A stretch of DNA of 64,000 nucleotides, from contig OX387200.1 of NCBI GenBank assembly GCA_947561715.1, positions 13,704,501 to 13,768,500 on the forward strand, given 5' to 3'. This DNA comes from Ascidia mentula. Its lineage: Eukaryota; Chordata; Ascidiacea; Phlebobranchia; Ascidiidae. This document shows, piece by piece, positions 49,902 through 62,940 of this stretch. Under the pieces are notes generated by a model, which made no database searches, was not told the origin of the DNA, and saw only the letters and a program-made list of their open reading frames with translations. Both the position numbers and the translations under genes were made by a program. Each line of letters starts with the position of its first letter. The first letter of the stretch is position 1.

Positions 49902-52085
49902 AGTTGCCCAAACTAAAGATATAACACGCTAAAGATGATACAATAAACACATTACCGGAAGAATAGTAAAATGAAAAGCAAATCACATGGTAAAACCGAA
50001 TTCTTTGCAATGATATGAGTTTTGCAACACGCCAGTGATTAATACATACTTAACGCATGACCAATCATGCCTAAAATAATAAGAACAATGACATTTACGA
50101 ATACGGCAACGCCTCCGAGTTTGCCGAGTCTTTACTTCGATTATGAAACAGCAATGTTGATGGTTCACGAAGCAAACATAAGGATACCTGGCCATGTAAG
50201 CAAGTTAGCATCCCCAAATCAGCAATATTTTCTAGGTTACTCAATTATTCAAAGGTCTTCTAAAACAAAAACCTAAAAAATGGCATAAATTGAGGTGCAT
50301 ATTCATCCGGATCACTTTGGATTGGGTATATGTGTGTCGCGTATCAAGTTCGACTTTCACAATAATATATATAAGCATTGGAGCCAATAATAATGAAACG
50401 TTATAGGTTAAAACAGTGGACACCTGTCTGCAGCTCACCGAATTTCACAATAATATTTCGACAGGGTTTCTTTCTCAACATGTGTGCCGTGGCACACTGT
50501 TGTTTAGGTCAAAACCCATTGTCAGTTTTCACAATCACTATTGTAATTCAGTTTTTTATCCAAAAAACTGATTATGAACGAACAACGTTCGGAACCGAAC
50601 GCTAGTGGATAAGGAACTGCAGAGGCCTTTCGGACATTCAGTACGAATTTTGTTCAGGCACACAAGCCAATACTTGCATTTAGCCTAATTCTGTTTAAAA
50701 TTGACTGTCTAACTTACTGACTGAAAAACTTAATTGCGCAAACAAAGAGATTCAAGTGCGACGTGACCCAAGTAAATTTAAGAACCACCAGCTTATAAGG
50801 TCACAAAACTTTTTTACAAAAACATACTTTAGCGCAAACATGTTCAATTACCAAACCTGTATAAGAACACTGATCAGACCATATCGTAAAAATGAACTAA
50901 CTGGTCAAAAATTTCGCTGTTTAACATGCATATGTACGATAAAAACAGTTTTGTTGGTAAGCAATCTCGAAATGGGAGATTTGTCCATAACTGTACACTG
51001 CGCCAATACATATGTGATGACCTTAGAATTGACAAACAGCTAAATCTCGTTTCTAAGAAAATAGCTTATTTTTAACCTCCCTGTACAAAATCGTTTGAAG
51101 CAAACGTAAAAAATAGATGAGAATGTAGTCAAATAAGGATGCATTTTTATTCTGGTTTGTTTTCGGCAACTTTCGATAAAGTTTGCACAGTCGAAGAAAA
51201 TCTGTACAAGTTGAAAGAGTGGCAGGTAGACAGACACGCTATAAGGAGCAAAACAAAATAGAACGACGACGAACTTATTCGAAAAAGCACAGTTTTTGGA
51301 CAAATAGCGCAGCATTACGGTTTGTACATCGAAAGCAAACGAAACATACAATGGCAGAGCGGCATGAGATCTTATATACAAGTACGCTAAACAAGCAATA
51401 ATCGAGAAAACATCACATATAGATGATGAAAAGTGATTATCGTTTGTAATGTGATTGTTCGGAGAATTTTTGTCACGAAATGAAAATGCATCCGCTTCAT
51501 GTTAGTTGCCTCCACGATGAATTATTTATTTGTGCAGTCCATTTGCGAAGGGGCGTACGCACGTTAGTACGGCTGTGTAACGTGGTTACTGCGACCATCC
51601 TGACACGCAATTAACATCCGATGGTGATCTATTTAACTTTTGACAACTGAGGTAGGCTATTGTAAGTTGCTGCGCTGTAACGGGTAGAAGCTTAGAAAAA
51701 AGCATATAGGCCTGGATAATGATCAGTGGCACCACAAATGCCCTTACTGTAACAGTAAGCACATATGCTTTGCAAACAACATCTAACATAAACTTATCGT
51801 TCATAGAGTAATCCAATGTTGCGAAACAACAAGGAAAATCGATGAAATTGACAGCAGTGGAAAATGGGAAGTTTACACTGTTAGGTACGCATGAATCTGA
51901 CGGGTTCAACGCTCTTCCAATCACGTTTTTCTCTCGTCCTTGTCAAGGTATTTAGCGGGAGCACCTCTAATCGGTCAATAGCGGTCGGGGATTTTAATTT
52001 ACAATCGCCCAGGGGATGGCTGTTCGTACGTATATATCGATCGCATCGAAAAAAAAACAGATCGTGTTGGTCTGTGTTCTTTGGA
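49902..52085. other. Spacer between BCKDHA and BAHD1-like genes
   Basis: No gene recognised. ORFs at 51040-51381 and 51586-51924 (minus) have no family features and probably lie in 3' UTR or spacer. The BCKDHA promoter should lie just above 49912. Confidence 0.5.
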
Positions 52086-55000
52086 TCACGTCGTAGAGGT
52101 ACGTTTTGCGTAATCAACGGCAAGTGAGCCGGGCGGGGGCAGACACTTAAGTACCCGTCGGCACTTGACGTCGTATATCCTGCGGCTGAAGAAGAGGTTG
52201 CTGTCGTCCACTGGTGATTCGCCGGGAAGACTCCTACGCGCGTTTGACCGTTTGTCGGGCAAAGGAGGGACCTCACGCCGTCGATCGTACTTTTTCCACG
52301 CCTTATCACGACGCATCCGCGCTTGAACCCTAAAAGTAGTTGGATAGGGAACAAGTTAATCGATAATCCTGGGCGTACGAATCCAGTTCGCCTAATCCAG
52401 CCACGATTGCTAATATGATGGCATCAGCACGCACGCTATTGAAAGCTGTAGGAATTTTCAATATTGTGTGAACCCATTTCACAAACGCAGACCTATGTTA
52501 GTTCACACATTGGGAGCAATTTTCTTGAACTTTTCAAGCGGTATTCTTTTTGCAAGGTCACAATTAGAAAATAGCAACACTGTGTATCCTCCATTCAATC
52601 AGATAGCTTACGTTAAAACCCGATTGGCCTAATTTATTATATGGCGACTCCTAATAGTGACAAGTGACAAGGTGTGTTGGCACAACCATGTAAGCACCCA
52701 ATCTTCTGTACGTCACGTCTGCAAAGCCTAAAAACCGAGGGGAAATCACGACCTGTGGTATGAAAATAGACCGTCTCTGTGCCCCACAATAACAAGTCTA
52801 TCCCAAGAGGTCGTACTTGGGCGCCATAATGAGCGTGCCTTTGGCATGGACTGGTCAATTATCTCACCGCCACTTGAAAGTGAGTTGTAAACGTTAATAC
52901 AAAACAGGACGGCGTCAAAACAGCCGTGGTGGACACTAATATGATTCTTCAACATGACCGCTTATGGGAATGTGAGTGGGTACATTCATACCATTCTCGA
53001 TGTCACGTTTTGTAAACTGTTAGCGCCTTGCCAACATTTTGGTGTTTAATTGAACGTCGTGTTTCTTAGGGTCGGCAAAGCGATAATGACAAACTGCATC
53101 GCATTGACTGCTTTCTGGTACCCCACAAAAAATATTCGCCGTAAAAAGGTTGCATCCAAGAGTAACAACACTAAAATGTCACGTCGAGGGCATGTGACTT
53201 CCAGATTGAGACCATACAACAATTACCTGCAGTATTCTGAATAGCTTAACACATGACATCGATCCTCCACGCAGGCCACACTAATCTCATCTTGATGACG
53301 TGACACGAATAACTCGTCATCGCAAAGGTTGACAGCCTGCACCCGGGGATCCTCGGTGTGTTCCGGCCTTAAATGGAAAACAGTTAAAAACCAACACAGT
53401 AAGCCACACCGTATGGGCGAAGAACTTGGTCCTTTGCAACACTGACACGAATACTGTCAACGAGGAAATCAAAGCGAATGATTTTCTGTACTAAAAAAAC
53501 AACCCGCAAATAGAAGCAAGCCATATCTTTATAAAGTCGATTTTGCAGGAGAAAGGCTCCATACAATCATTGTTTGCTAAGTTTAGATCTAAATAATGTC
53601 AATTTCACGGACTAATAACGTTGAAACCTGTGGCTAATTTTAACACTACGATATATAACGAAGCGAGATTTTTCGACAAAAAAGACAGAAACAATTTGAG
53701 TTGATGTTGAAATAACAAGCACATTATTTACACGACAACACAAATTACATGACGATAAGCAAGTTTAAAATCTTTACCTGTAATACCAAAGTAGACTCAT
53801 GGTCATGTCGCCTGTGTGTGGCTTCTCCCATAAGCCGGTTACTTTTGCTACGTATGGCAGTTCGTCGTCGCCGCCCGCACAAAGAAACACGCAGTCTCGA
53901 ACCATCACTACCGCCAGGCCATCCTTATCGTACCGAGTCATAGCGGGGAAACAACGCCGACGAACGTACTTCCCGTTTTCCTGTTGGAACATTATCCGCG
54001 TTATACTCTGTCATCGTGCATGAACAGTTATGCAATATAGGGCTTTTACATGCATTTTGGCAAGTACAATTGTTGTCTCCGCATTACATCCCGCTTAAAC
54101 TTATATATAGTGCCTTTTTGACATATTAGGACCAAAAAAAATAACTGTCTTACAAATTAAAATGTTCTGTAGTTTCACAGCACTACATCATATCAAGTTG
54201 CTTAGTTTTCACAAAACTCTGTGACGCTTTTAAAATAGAAGCAACCGTATTATGTTATCACGTGCTGCAAGTCACGTGGCTTGACGTGGCAATAAGCCAG
54301 CATACACTTAAGGTTAATTTGACCTGGTAATCAGCTGATTGGAAGCGCCTAAAAATCGCAACACATTGAATAAAAAATGGCCTTTGTGATGGCATTGGAG
54401 AGTCTTGAATGGAATGTTTAATCGTATTAGAACCACGGTAGGCAATGGTTTTAGAACAGAGACTGCAACTTAAAAATCGATACATTTTGCCACGAGCAAC
54501 GATGTCATGTGAGGTAAGTTAGAGGCGTCCAAGTTGGCACAAGTCTTTTCGATCGTCTATTTATTTACAAGGAACAACTTGTTTATTTAATCTGCATCAT
54601 GGAAGGCAGTAATTATCCTATATTGCAAGGAAGCCCGAGGCTACAGTTCTCGCGACGTACAACATTGATCGTGCGCACAAATGTACTTGGGGAATGCTAT
54701 ACCCTAGCATGAATGTAACACCGGGTGATAAAATACTGACCACGCTGTACACTAGGCCAAAATACGGTTTTCCAGTCCATGTCCAGCCGTTATTTTGGGG
54801 ATTCAGCAAAGGTCTCTCTTCGTCCGAGTCCATTCTGACAAGAAGTGGCTTTTGCGTATCGAGCTTTCGTTTATTTTCTCTCATAGCAGCATCAGCTAAC
54901 ATGCGTCGTTGCTGCAGAGAAAAGCCGTAAGTTGTAAAGTTTACCAAACTGCCAGCGATACAACTGTAGGGGAGGCTCGATCGACCGTAGAGTCGACGAA

Positions 55001-56722
55001 GCCCAGGCAATATTTGCACGAAGTAAACAAAATTGGGTGGGATATCTCTCGCAACTTACAGCTATGGTTTTGCGAAATGCGACCGGAAGCCTAACAACCC
55101 GACCAGTTGATGAATCACCATCGCAACGCAGCAGAAGGGAGTGCTTACTACGTCACTTGACAGTGCACGGCAATGCAGCGGACTGCAATCCCGACCAGTG
55201 CCAATAAACGACATCCAATGAGTAACGGCACAGCGCATTTTCGTATAATTGCGAATTAACCGGCACAAGACCAAAGTGACAACGCACTGTTCAGGATATT
55301 CGATGCAGCGCAGCATATGGCCTACATTAAATGTACTTATACCTCTGCCTTGTACTCTTCATATTCAGGGGTCCCAGGCGGGGGAACGGCCTTCTGCCTC
55401 AGGTTAATATGCGCGCGATTACACGTGTGACGTGCATCACGATGTACATCGTCAACGTCGGGAGAAGAGCAAGCATATTCTGTCAATAAAAAACCATTGT
55501 TATCCAATGTACATCATAGCCAACGAAGCCTAAATCGCAGTTTCAATGTGTTTACCTGGCGATGGGCAATTGGTTTCTTGTTTTACACGCGCAGAATGGC
55601 CTTTCTTGTGAAGCAAGTTGCCAGTTACATTACGTCCACATTCGGGTTTTTTGGCGCCTTTTAATCCATATGTCGCCGGCTTTCCGCGATAAAAGTCTTT
55701 CGGTTTGTCCACTCTTACGTTTCCAGTTACTTGGGCAACAGAAACCCGAACGTCAGTCCTGGGAAGTGGAACCGATACAGTGCACGTCATCACCGATTTC
55801 CCTCCACCCTTCACCCTTCCAGGCGCGAAAATTTGCTTACTGCTACTTGGGATTGTTGTCTCTCCCATTTTTAGGTTTAGCGGTTCGTCTTGCGCAGACT
55901 GCCCGAAGAGGGGATTGCCAAGCTGCTTTATACCACCCTTACGTCCTGGTGCTCTTGAAAGACTTGGAAGCAAAATGGTATTGGGTTTCAAAGAAACCAT
56001 TTCAACATTTGAATTTTGCCAAGCACTTCTATTTGTATTCATGCCTGTGGCTGACACAGACTTGTTTAATCCAAAACAGTTCATTAATTCTGAAGAGTTT
56101 TTGAAAGTAAAAACCGGCAAGCTTCCAACCTCAGTGGTGGCAGCGGACCCTTGGTTGGTTTTGAGTGATACTGGTAGGAGTAATATAGGGCTTGCATGTT
56201 GCACAATATTCTGGCCTTGAGGCCGAACAACTCTTGGTGCACAAGATTTCGTTTGAACTAAAGGTTTTACAGAAGCAGTCAACTTTTTTTTATGGGGCTT
56301 TTCCACAGCATGAGAATGAAGAGGTTTAGCTGCTGGAAAGAGGCAACCACTGTAACCATTGCTGTTCATCTTTTGCTTTTTGCCACCTTTGTGTTCAGAG
56401 CTAGTCTGACCAGCAACACGCTTTTGGCATTTCTTTTCATTTCCATTTTCGGCTTCCTTTTCCAAAGATGGTTCTTTCTTAAATCTTTACAATACAATAA
56501 ATATAAGTTACATAAGAAAAAATCTAATCACTTTTTTCAAACATTAAATATATATGTATACATTTTGTGCGGTTAATCCATGTTAATTTTCAGGACAACT
56601 TACTTTGTTACAGATTTTGCATCGTCTTCAATTTGTATATTCCACAGTAATTGGGCAGTTAAGCTTGCTGCTCTGCGACTTCTACGGGCAGGTTGCACTG
56701 GTTCCTTTTCGACTATACTCAT
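52086..56722 (-). CDS. BAHD1: BAHD1-like bromo-adjacent-homology (BAH) domain protein, complete
   Basis: Chromatin protein; vertebrate BAHD1 promotes heterochromatin and gene silencing. Seven phase-consistent exons: 56604-56722, 55556-56484, 55343-55479, 54741-54911, 53778-53980, 53227-53367 and 52086-52329, about 647 residues (human 780). The long second exon is a basic, Ser/Pro-rich, low-complexity region with an EPLNLKM motif. Exon 4 ends with NGWTWTGKPYFGLVYS, the segment that precedes the BAH domain in BAHD1. The BAH domain follows: LPYVAKVTGLWEKPHTGDMT, MSLLWYYRPEHT, ELFVSRHQDEISVACVEDRC and HVLSYSEYCR. The last exon has a basic stretch and LFFSRRIYDVKCRRVLK, matching the BAHD1 C-terminus. 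The donor of exon 4 is GTCAGT. The C-terminal third is secure; the N-terminal third diverges, as expected for this family. A 3' splice site lies 3 bp before the ATG. Confidence 0.9.
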
Positions 56723-59700
56723 TCTCTACAAGTTACACGAACTGTAGCTAAAAATGCCAACAACAATATGGTGATCATCATTTGAATGTTGGTTATTTGT
56801 CTTCACACAAGCAGCCATTTCCTCAATTGAGGAATATATTTCATCAAATAGAAACCACAAACCACATATAAAACACAGTATACATGAGAAATATCTGGTG
56901 CCCAAAGTCACTGCACTTCAATACACATTTTACAGTAATTTGCCCATACAATAGATGTACTGAGCAGTCTAACCAAAAAGGGATTATCAGTTCATGATAT
57001 ATGCATGCCATCTATCCACATTTAAACAACTCTGCTTTTGAATTGAAAACAAAAGATTTCATTTTGCAGCGATTTTGTTTAAGTTTGCTGTTTTTTAATG
57101 CCACTCTGCAAGGGCGCCAGGAAGTTGTATGAAACCAGTAGCTTCCGGCACGACCTTACCACATTAACCGTCTGCCGACAGTCCAAACTTAGCACCTTTT
57201 GACGTGACTTGAAATGTTGAAGAATGTAGAGACCAAACCACTCCTAACATGAGGTAGATTCTGTTGTCGGTTACATACATCACGTAGATATCAACACTTC
57301 GTTTTTACCACCAGGGGTAAACATCGTTGAACGGCATACTAAAATTGCGTATCGACACTCGGTGCATACGTCGTAGCTTGTCTTAGATACAAAATTTTAA
57401 CTGTTTTACAATTCTACACACTTTCAACAATGGAACTGTCTTTGCCAAACAAGGAAAACCGACAAGATCGTTTATTTCCTGCTCACTGACATGCTAACGT
57501 CCTAATTTGTCAAACCACACTGTACAGCGGTTGGCATTAAGCGTGTATATACATAGTTTGGACTTTTTCGAATCGATTCATAATTTTGTGTTGAAAATCT
57601 TACTGCACAATATATCTCAAAAACAGACCACAAAAGTGACAAAAAGTTGCGCAATCTCTGTTCTCAAAAAATCACTGATGATTGTTGGCAATAGGACGTC
57701 ACGACGAAACATGTTTGGCGTGCTTCCTGTTACTACTTGAAAAGTAATTTCCACACGAAGGTAAGGCGTCTGCATGTGTGTTTTTGCATGCGAATGAGTG
57801 GCACCGAGGATTTTAAATATTTATCAGCAGATTTCTACAACGGTGCAACAAAAGCCCATTTTAAAGAGAATGCAATCGCAAGGTAACTAGAGAAAATGTG
57901 CTTGGTAAAGTCACACGAGTTCACTTGTACAAGCGCCAAATATTGCATTCTGACGGAAAAGAATAAACTAGGGTATGAAAAGCATTTGGATAAAGCAGGT
58001 TCTCGTGTTATAAAGCTGGTCGACGATCGCGAATGGCATGGATGACACAAATGCTGCATAACAAAACACTGTACATATTTTCTCTTCTCATGAACTTTAC
58101 GCAAGTTGGATGTAATGGACTAATATATGTAAAAAACCTGCAATAACATGTGGTCATACGTCGCAGAAAACTAACCTTGTTACAGAATAAACACATAGCA
58201 TAGCCTACACTGCGTAGGGTAACAACGAAACGCTTGTACGTAACAAATAGATATTTATGCGATTTCAAATGATGTCCTTTAACTAGGTCTCATACAAACT
58301 GAGTATATTTCTCTAAAACTTGCTCAAACAACAACTCAACTATATTTTAGAAACAGCAAATAACATAGCACAGAATTCAAGCAGTGCTTTCGCTAGCATT
58401 TTAAACGCTAACTATGGCATTTATCAACATCATTTCTTGAGTGCAACCATACGCTCCTTTTGAGGAACATCGAAAAACGTCCCAGCCACTCTGCGCCAAC
58501 CCGCCAAACTCGCCTTTAAATTGTGATCAGACTGAACAGTGCAAACGGCTGAAAACAATGAGGGCTAACGTCACGAGCTTCTGAAAAAGGCAACTACCAC
58601 GATGCGGTTGAGCGAGTGCGATGTGACCGGCCATTTTGCATAGCAGGCGAAATGAATCGCGTCATGAAAGTTTGCGAGACGTACGTTACCCACGACACGT
58701 TATGTTTTACTTTGCCAACCTTATTTGAAAAATGTATTAGGATAATACCTTTATAAAACCCAGTAGAAACGCATCAACAGAACAACATTAACCGCTATAA
58801 TATGTCCTTTGGTTTGATATTTTCAAAGGTACAGTTTAAAATTATTTATATTTGTTCTGACAAAAAATATTTATACTGTTTTTAAATTGTTCAAAACAGG
58901 CGAATTTACAATATGTAATCAAGGACTTCGACAATTAGTAATCAGCACCTTTTTCCACTGAGCCGCACATTTTTACGGTGACGCGGCGCAACTAAGAGTT
59001 TGAATACTGACTCCCATCTGTTAACCAGTTAATATAACCTGTCTCCCTACAGGTAGTGATTTTTAATTCACAAACATGCTTACCTGCCAAGACAATGTCG
59101 CTGATTTGTATTAGTTAAACATGATACATGAACATGATTGGGGATGGGCGCTGGATTCATTAAACTTTAACAGTCAAATATAAGTATTTTCTGTGACGCA
59201 AATGTATGCAGGAATGTGTACATTTATTTAAAATCGAAGCAAACAGAATATTTGAAATGTTTTATGTTGGCAATGTTAGCAAGGTTTCTTATTCTGAAAA
59301 CATGTCTTAATTTCTGACTGATCTATGATTGGCAAGACACCTCTGTCTCGTATTCACTTTGGTATTTTTTCATAATCGTTGCAAAAGACTAATGTTAATC
59401 CACGAACTTACCCTTTCGGGCTACATAAGAATACAATGCACATATTTGTAGTTTAAATTGTTTTAGAAATGTAGGTAGGCTATAAGTGCCCTTTTCCACA
59501 CCTAACTTTCATTAAACACACAAACAAACACATTTGCTTAACTTTCAGAATAATGCCTTAAACTTTAAAACAACTTAATGTTTCATTAATACAAAACATA
59601 TAGAAAATAGTTGGTGCATGTTTGTTCATTCTCCACACCCAAATGTCGCAAGAAGGGCGTGACGTGTCCAGATCACGTGCGTCGGTGGTGTGGTATGGCG

Positions 59701-61581
59701 CAACTTACATCTGCTGACTTCGATCGATTACGACTTATCGTCTGATTGGGTCATTTCAATATCCGATACACCATGAACAATTGCGCCGTAAGAAACAAAT
59801 GTATCTATAACACAGGTTTCTCGACTAAATTTTTTGCCAAGCATTAAGCAACGTATTTATTGTAGTCTTATTACAAGGCTTCGATAGGATTTTCAGTCGA
59901 AGATTGTAACGTCCAACTAAATCCACATCGAGACCTTTTATGCCCATACCACTGAAAAGCTGATACTGCGGAAGTATATAGCTGACGTCATAGTTCACCA
60001 TACCAGCTCTTGCGTTGCTGTGAGTGGGGCATGGAGAATTTAACAAAAGATCGATCTGACGTCTTGTCGAACTAAAATTTTAGGTGGCAGCTGGGGACAA
60101 ATACAACTTGGTAAATGTTTCAGAAAACTGTATTTCAAATGGAATAAAAGCACGCGTTAAGCTGTAAAGAAGGGCAATATAAACATACTGGTATTGAAAG
60201 ATGTAGTAAAGTATCGTAGAAACTAAACTGGCTGTCGATTCGTACACCGTATATGGCGCGAGCACTATTTCTGTAGTTCAAGATGTGTATTATGGTGTGT
60301 GTGGCGCAATATTTTTTTTAATATGTAGCATAATATCTACAGCTATATATTTTTATTGTCTTGAACTGCAATATACACAGCAATGCTGCCTGTGTGTTGA
60401 ACGAAGCAAATATTGTGAATGTCGAACAATATAACATTATACCTAAAAGAACTATGCTTTGCAGAATTTCAATGCTTTTTGTGCAATCGTTTTTGTTCAG
60501 TCGAAACTTTAACGAACTCTTTTACAGACGAAGAACACGTTTGCTGAGATTAACTTGGTGGGTGTGTAGGGGCCAACATTGAAGTCAGTAGCTGAAGACA
60601 AATTTGAAATAAATTGTTTTTAACCTGTATTCATACTTAACTAACATACTTCGTGTCGACGACAATAAATCGATTCATTTGCACGTAACTGAGTGGTAGG
60701 TTTTGCACAAAACATATTAAAACGTGTCAAAGCTATAATACAACATGACGTGGGCTTTTGCTGAAAAGCGATGCACATACACAGTGGTATTAGCTCCACG
60801 CAACAGTGTTGCGTTCCTCTCTGCGATAAAGTCTGGTTTTAAGTGTAGCAGTGATTTCTATTTGGCCCGTTGGAACTCTTTGGAAGAACAGCTGGATTTA
60901 ACAGCTGGATGATAAAAACTTTTATGAAGCCATTACAAATATTTTCAGTATTGCAAAATAGGGTTCAATTTTTAGAAAAATAATTTAGAATGGAAACATC
61001 TTCAACATTAAAAACACCTTGGGCAATTTATTACTGCCAAAGAAGCCTACAACTTTGCATGAAGGAAAAGACAAGATTATTTGTAATAATACATTACAAC
61101 CTGATGGTTTCAACAAAAAGAAAGGCAGATAATTGTCAAAATGTTGAAAGATTTGTCAAGTGTAAAAATTCGTGGTTCAATCCAACCATGATACGTAGAA
61201 CAAAGATAACGGAGAATAATGTTGTCAAAGCCAAATGACCGGTCATGCAGACACGTTTGAATGATTTGATCAAATCAAGCCCTGCGCTTGAAAGGGTCCC
61301 GCAGTTTACCATGAAGACGACAATTCTCGAGACAATTCTATTTTGTTTTCTTTCGTTGCGCTATTCTTTTTTCTTTGAAAAACAGACCGCGCATTTTTAG
61401 TCTAAAGGAGCCGTGCATTTCCAAGGCCCTGTTAAAATTGTCACGCGGTAAATATTAGCTTCTGTAGGTATTAGAGTATTAGACAAACACATTCACCCAG
61501 ACTATTTGATTGTTTTTGTTTATTTCGATGTTTGATTTCTCCGGTTTTCACGTTGGTTTCACGGTGTTGTTTCTGTTTGGA
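56723..61581. other. Spacer between BAHD1-like and H1-like genes
   Basis: Nearly 5 kb, mostly AT-rich, with only short ORFs. None shows a recognisable family. The minus-strand ORF at 59825-60046 was examined and left out. Poly(A)/3' UTR of the H1-like gene occupies about 61500-61581. Confidence 0.5.
61519..61524 (-). terminator. Poly(A) signal of the H1-like gene
   Basis: AATAAA on the minus strand, about 58 bases after the stop at 61582. It indicates a polyadenylated mRNA, as for replication-independent or sperm-type linker histones rather than S-phase histone genes. Confidence 0.6.
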
Positions 61582-62172
61582 TTAACGCTTGCGTTTTCCT
61601 CCACGCTTCTTGCCCTTCTTGCTCTTTCGGCGTTTGACTCTCTTGCTGCGTCGTCGCTTGGGTGATTTTTTGCGCTGGACGCGTCGGCGTGCTTTCTTTC
61701 CCTTCTTGGACTTCTTTGCCTTCTTTCTCTTCTTCTTTCCCTTCTTAGATTTCTTTGACTTCTTCTTCTTTCCCTTCTTGGACTTCTTGCCCTTCTTTCC
61801 CTTTCGTTTGCGCCTCTTTCCAGCTTTTTTGGCTCCACGTCTTCGTCGTCGCTTCTTTGCTTTAAGGCCGCGGCCTTTGCCGGTCAATTTAAACATTCCC
61901 CGTTTGTTCCTGTAGACCATGCCTGAGCGAATCATGCGCTTGATGGCACGTCCAACAGCTCTGATGCAGTTGGTTTTCTTGACATTGTTGTGAGCGCAAA
62001 TGTAACGGATAATTGCCTTCCTCGAGGAGCCTTGCTTAGATTTTAGGGACATAATAGCACGCTTTACCATAACGTTGTAAGCGGCATGGCGTTTAGCTCG
62101 TCGACCTGATGGTTCAGGGACGGCTACGCTCTCCTCCGAGGTAGCAGGCGTCATATCTTCAGATTCCGTCAT
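61582..62172 (-). CDS. Linker histone H1-like / sperm protamine-like (PL) protein, lysine-rich
   Basis: Intronless gene for a 196-residue DNA-packing protein. The start is taken at MTESEDMTPATSEES (62172); an in-frame ATG five codons upstream (62187, MFFVK) is less likely because it adds hydrophobic residues to the usual acidic Ser/Thr leader. After a short acidic leader comes an H1/H5 winged-helix domain (about residues 29-100: YNVMVKRAIMSLKSKQGSSR, AIIRYICAHNN, RMIRSGMVYRNKRGMFKLTG). A long tail of Lys runs follows (KKGKKSKKGKKKKSKKSKKG), ending with SPKRRRSKRVKRR and GGKRKR. The globular domain ending in a RGMFKLTGKG turn and the tail made almost only of K, G, S and R fit the PL-I type sperm nuclear basic proteins of tunicates and molluscs. 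A somatic H1 is possible but would normally have Ala/Pro in the tail. The tail is unusual in its alternative frame (see findings). Confidence 0.88.
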   Translation of the reverse strand: MTESEDMTPATSEESVAVPEPSGRRAKRHAAYNVMVKRAIMSLKSKQGSSRKAIIRYICAHNNVKKTNCIRAVGRAIKRMIRSGMVYRNKRGMFKLTGKGRGLKAKKRRRRRGAKKAGKRRKRKGKKGKKSKKGKKKKSKKSKKGKKKRKKAKKSKKGKKARRRVQRKKSPKRRRSKRVKRRKSKKGKKRGGKRKR

Positions 62173-62514
62173 TTTTACAAAAAACACAACTTACTACTGC
62201 CACATTGCGGATAAAATGCAATATTTGTAATATGTTTACGGACCTAGGCGAAACGCCGTTTTGTTTGATAACAATGATACTGTGGGTGTGATTGTTGTAT
62301 AATAAAGTATGAATTTCTTACGTTATACCATAGTATACTAACGCTAATAGTTTTACCAACACAACAAACCGGTCGGATACTACTTGGTATGTGTTCTTCT
62401 ACTTGAATTTGAATATATATTCTTCTATTTCATTATGGAGTGATCTTATGTCAATGCGCAATCGGAGGTGGTTGTTTTGATTAGTGCATATATATACGAT
62501 ATCGCGTAAGTTGG

Positions 62515-62940
62515 CAAAGATTTTATTCGGCCGAAACCGAATATTCGGCAAAAGTTGCCGAATAAACCGAAACTAATTTTGGTATTCATATCTTCAAACG
62601 CAATACATTTAAACAAAACATGTGCTGGATTAGATCTAGTCCCAGCACACAGCCTTTTATTGGCACTTAAAGAATAACGTCGACTGCTGTAGCTTAAAGT
62701 TGGTTGTCATCATTTTGGTGACCATACACAAATAAAACGAACACATTCGTAGAGTTTGAACAATGATTCTAATCTATACTAAACTTTGCTGGTCAGCGTT
62801 GCATGCAGTAAAAAGATTTCGATTTCGGCCCAATATTTATGCAAAAATTCGGCCGAAATCTTTTTTAGTGAATAATTATAAAAACCTTAGTATCGGCCGA
62901 ATAAATTCTGCAAACCGAAGTTTCGGTGCGCCCCTAGTTT
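62515..62940. mobile_element. Degraded hAT-like non-autonomous element (MITE)
   Basis: Both sides of this block carry interleaved TTCGGCCGAA / CCGAATATTCGG repeats (62525-62575 and 62815-62930), a pattern typical of hAT-type terminal regions. The right end reads GGTGCGCCCCTAG; in reverse this gives CTAGGGGCGCACCGAAAC, like hAT termini (CAGGGGYG...). No matching left terminus or 8 bp target duplication was found, so the left end appears lost. No transposase ORF is present. Confidence 0.55.

Noticed and set aside
55562..56220. Two long plus-strand ORFs (180 and 171 codons)
   Set aside because: They are antisense shadows of the long second exon of the BAHD1-like gene.
59825..60046. 73-codon minus-strand ORF with a regular hydrophobic pattern (GIKGLDVDLVGRYNLRLKIL)
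   Set aside because: The pattern vaguely suggests a beta-rich secreted domain, but there is no start context, no convincing acceptor and no flanking exon.
61589..61915. 108-codon Phe/Arg-rich plus-strand ORF
   Set aside because: It is the antisense of the Lys-rich tail of the H1-like gene; its FFPFLDFF runs are the complement of Lys codons.
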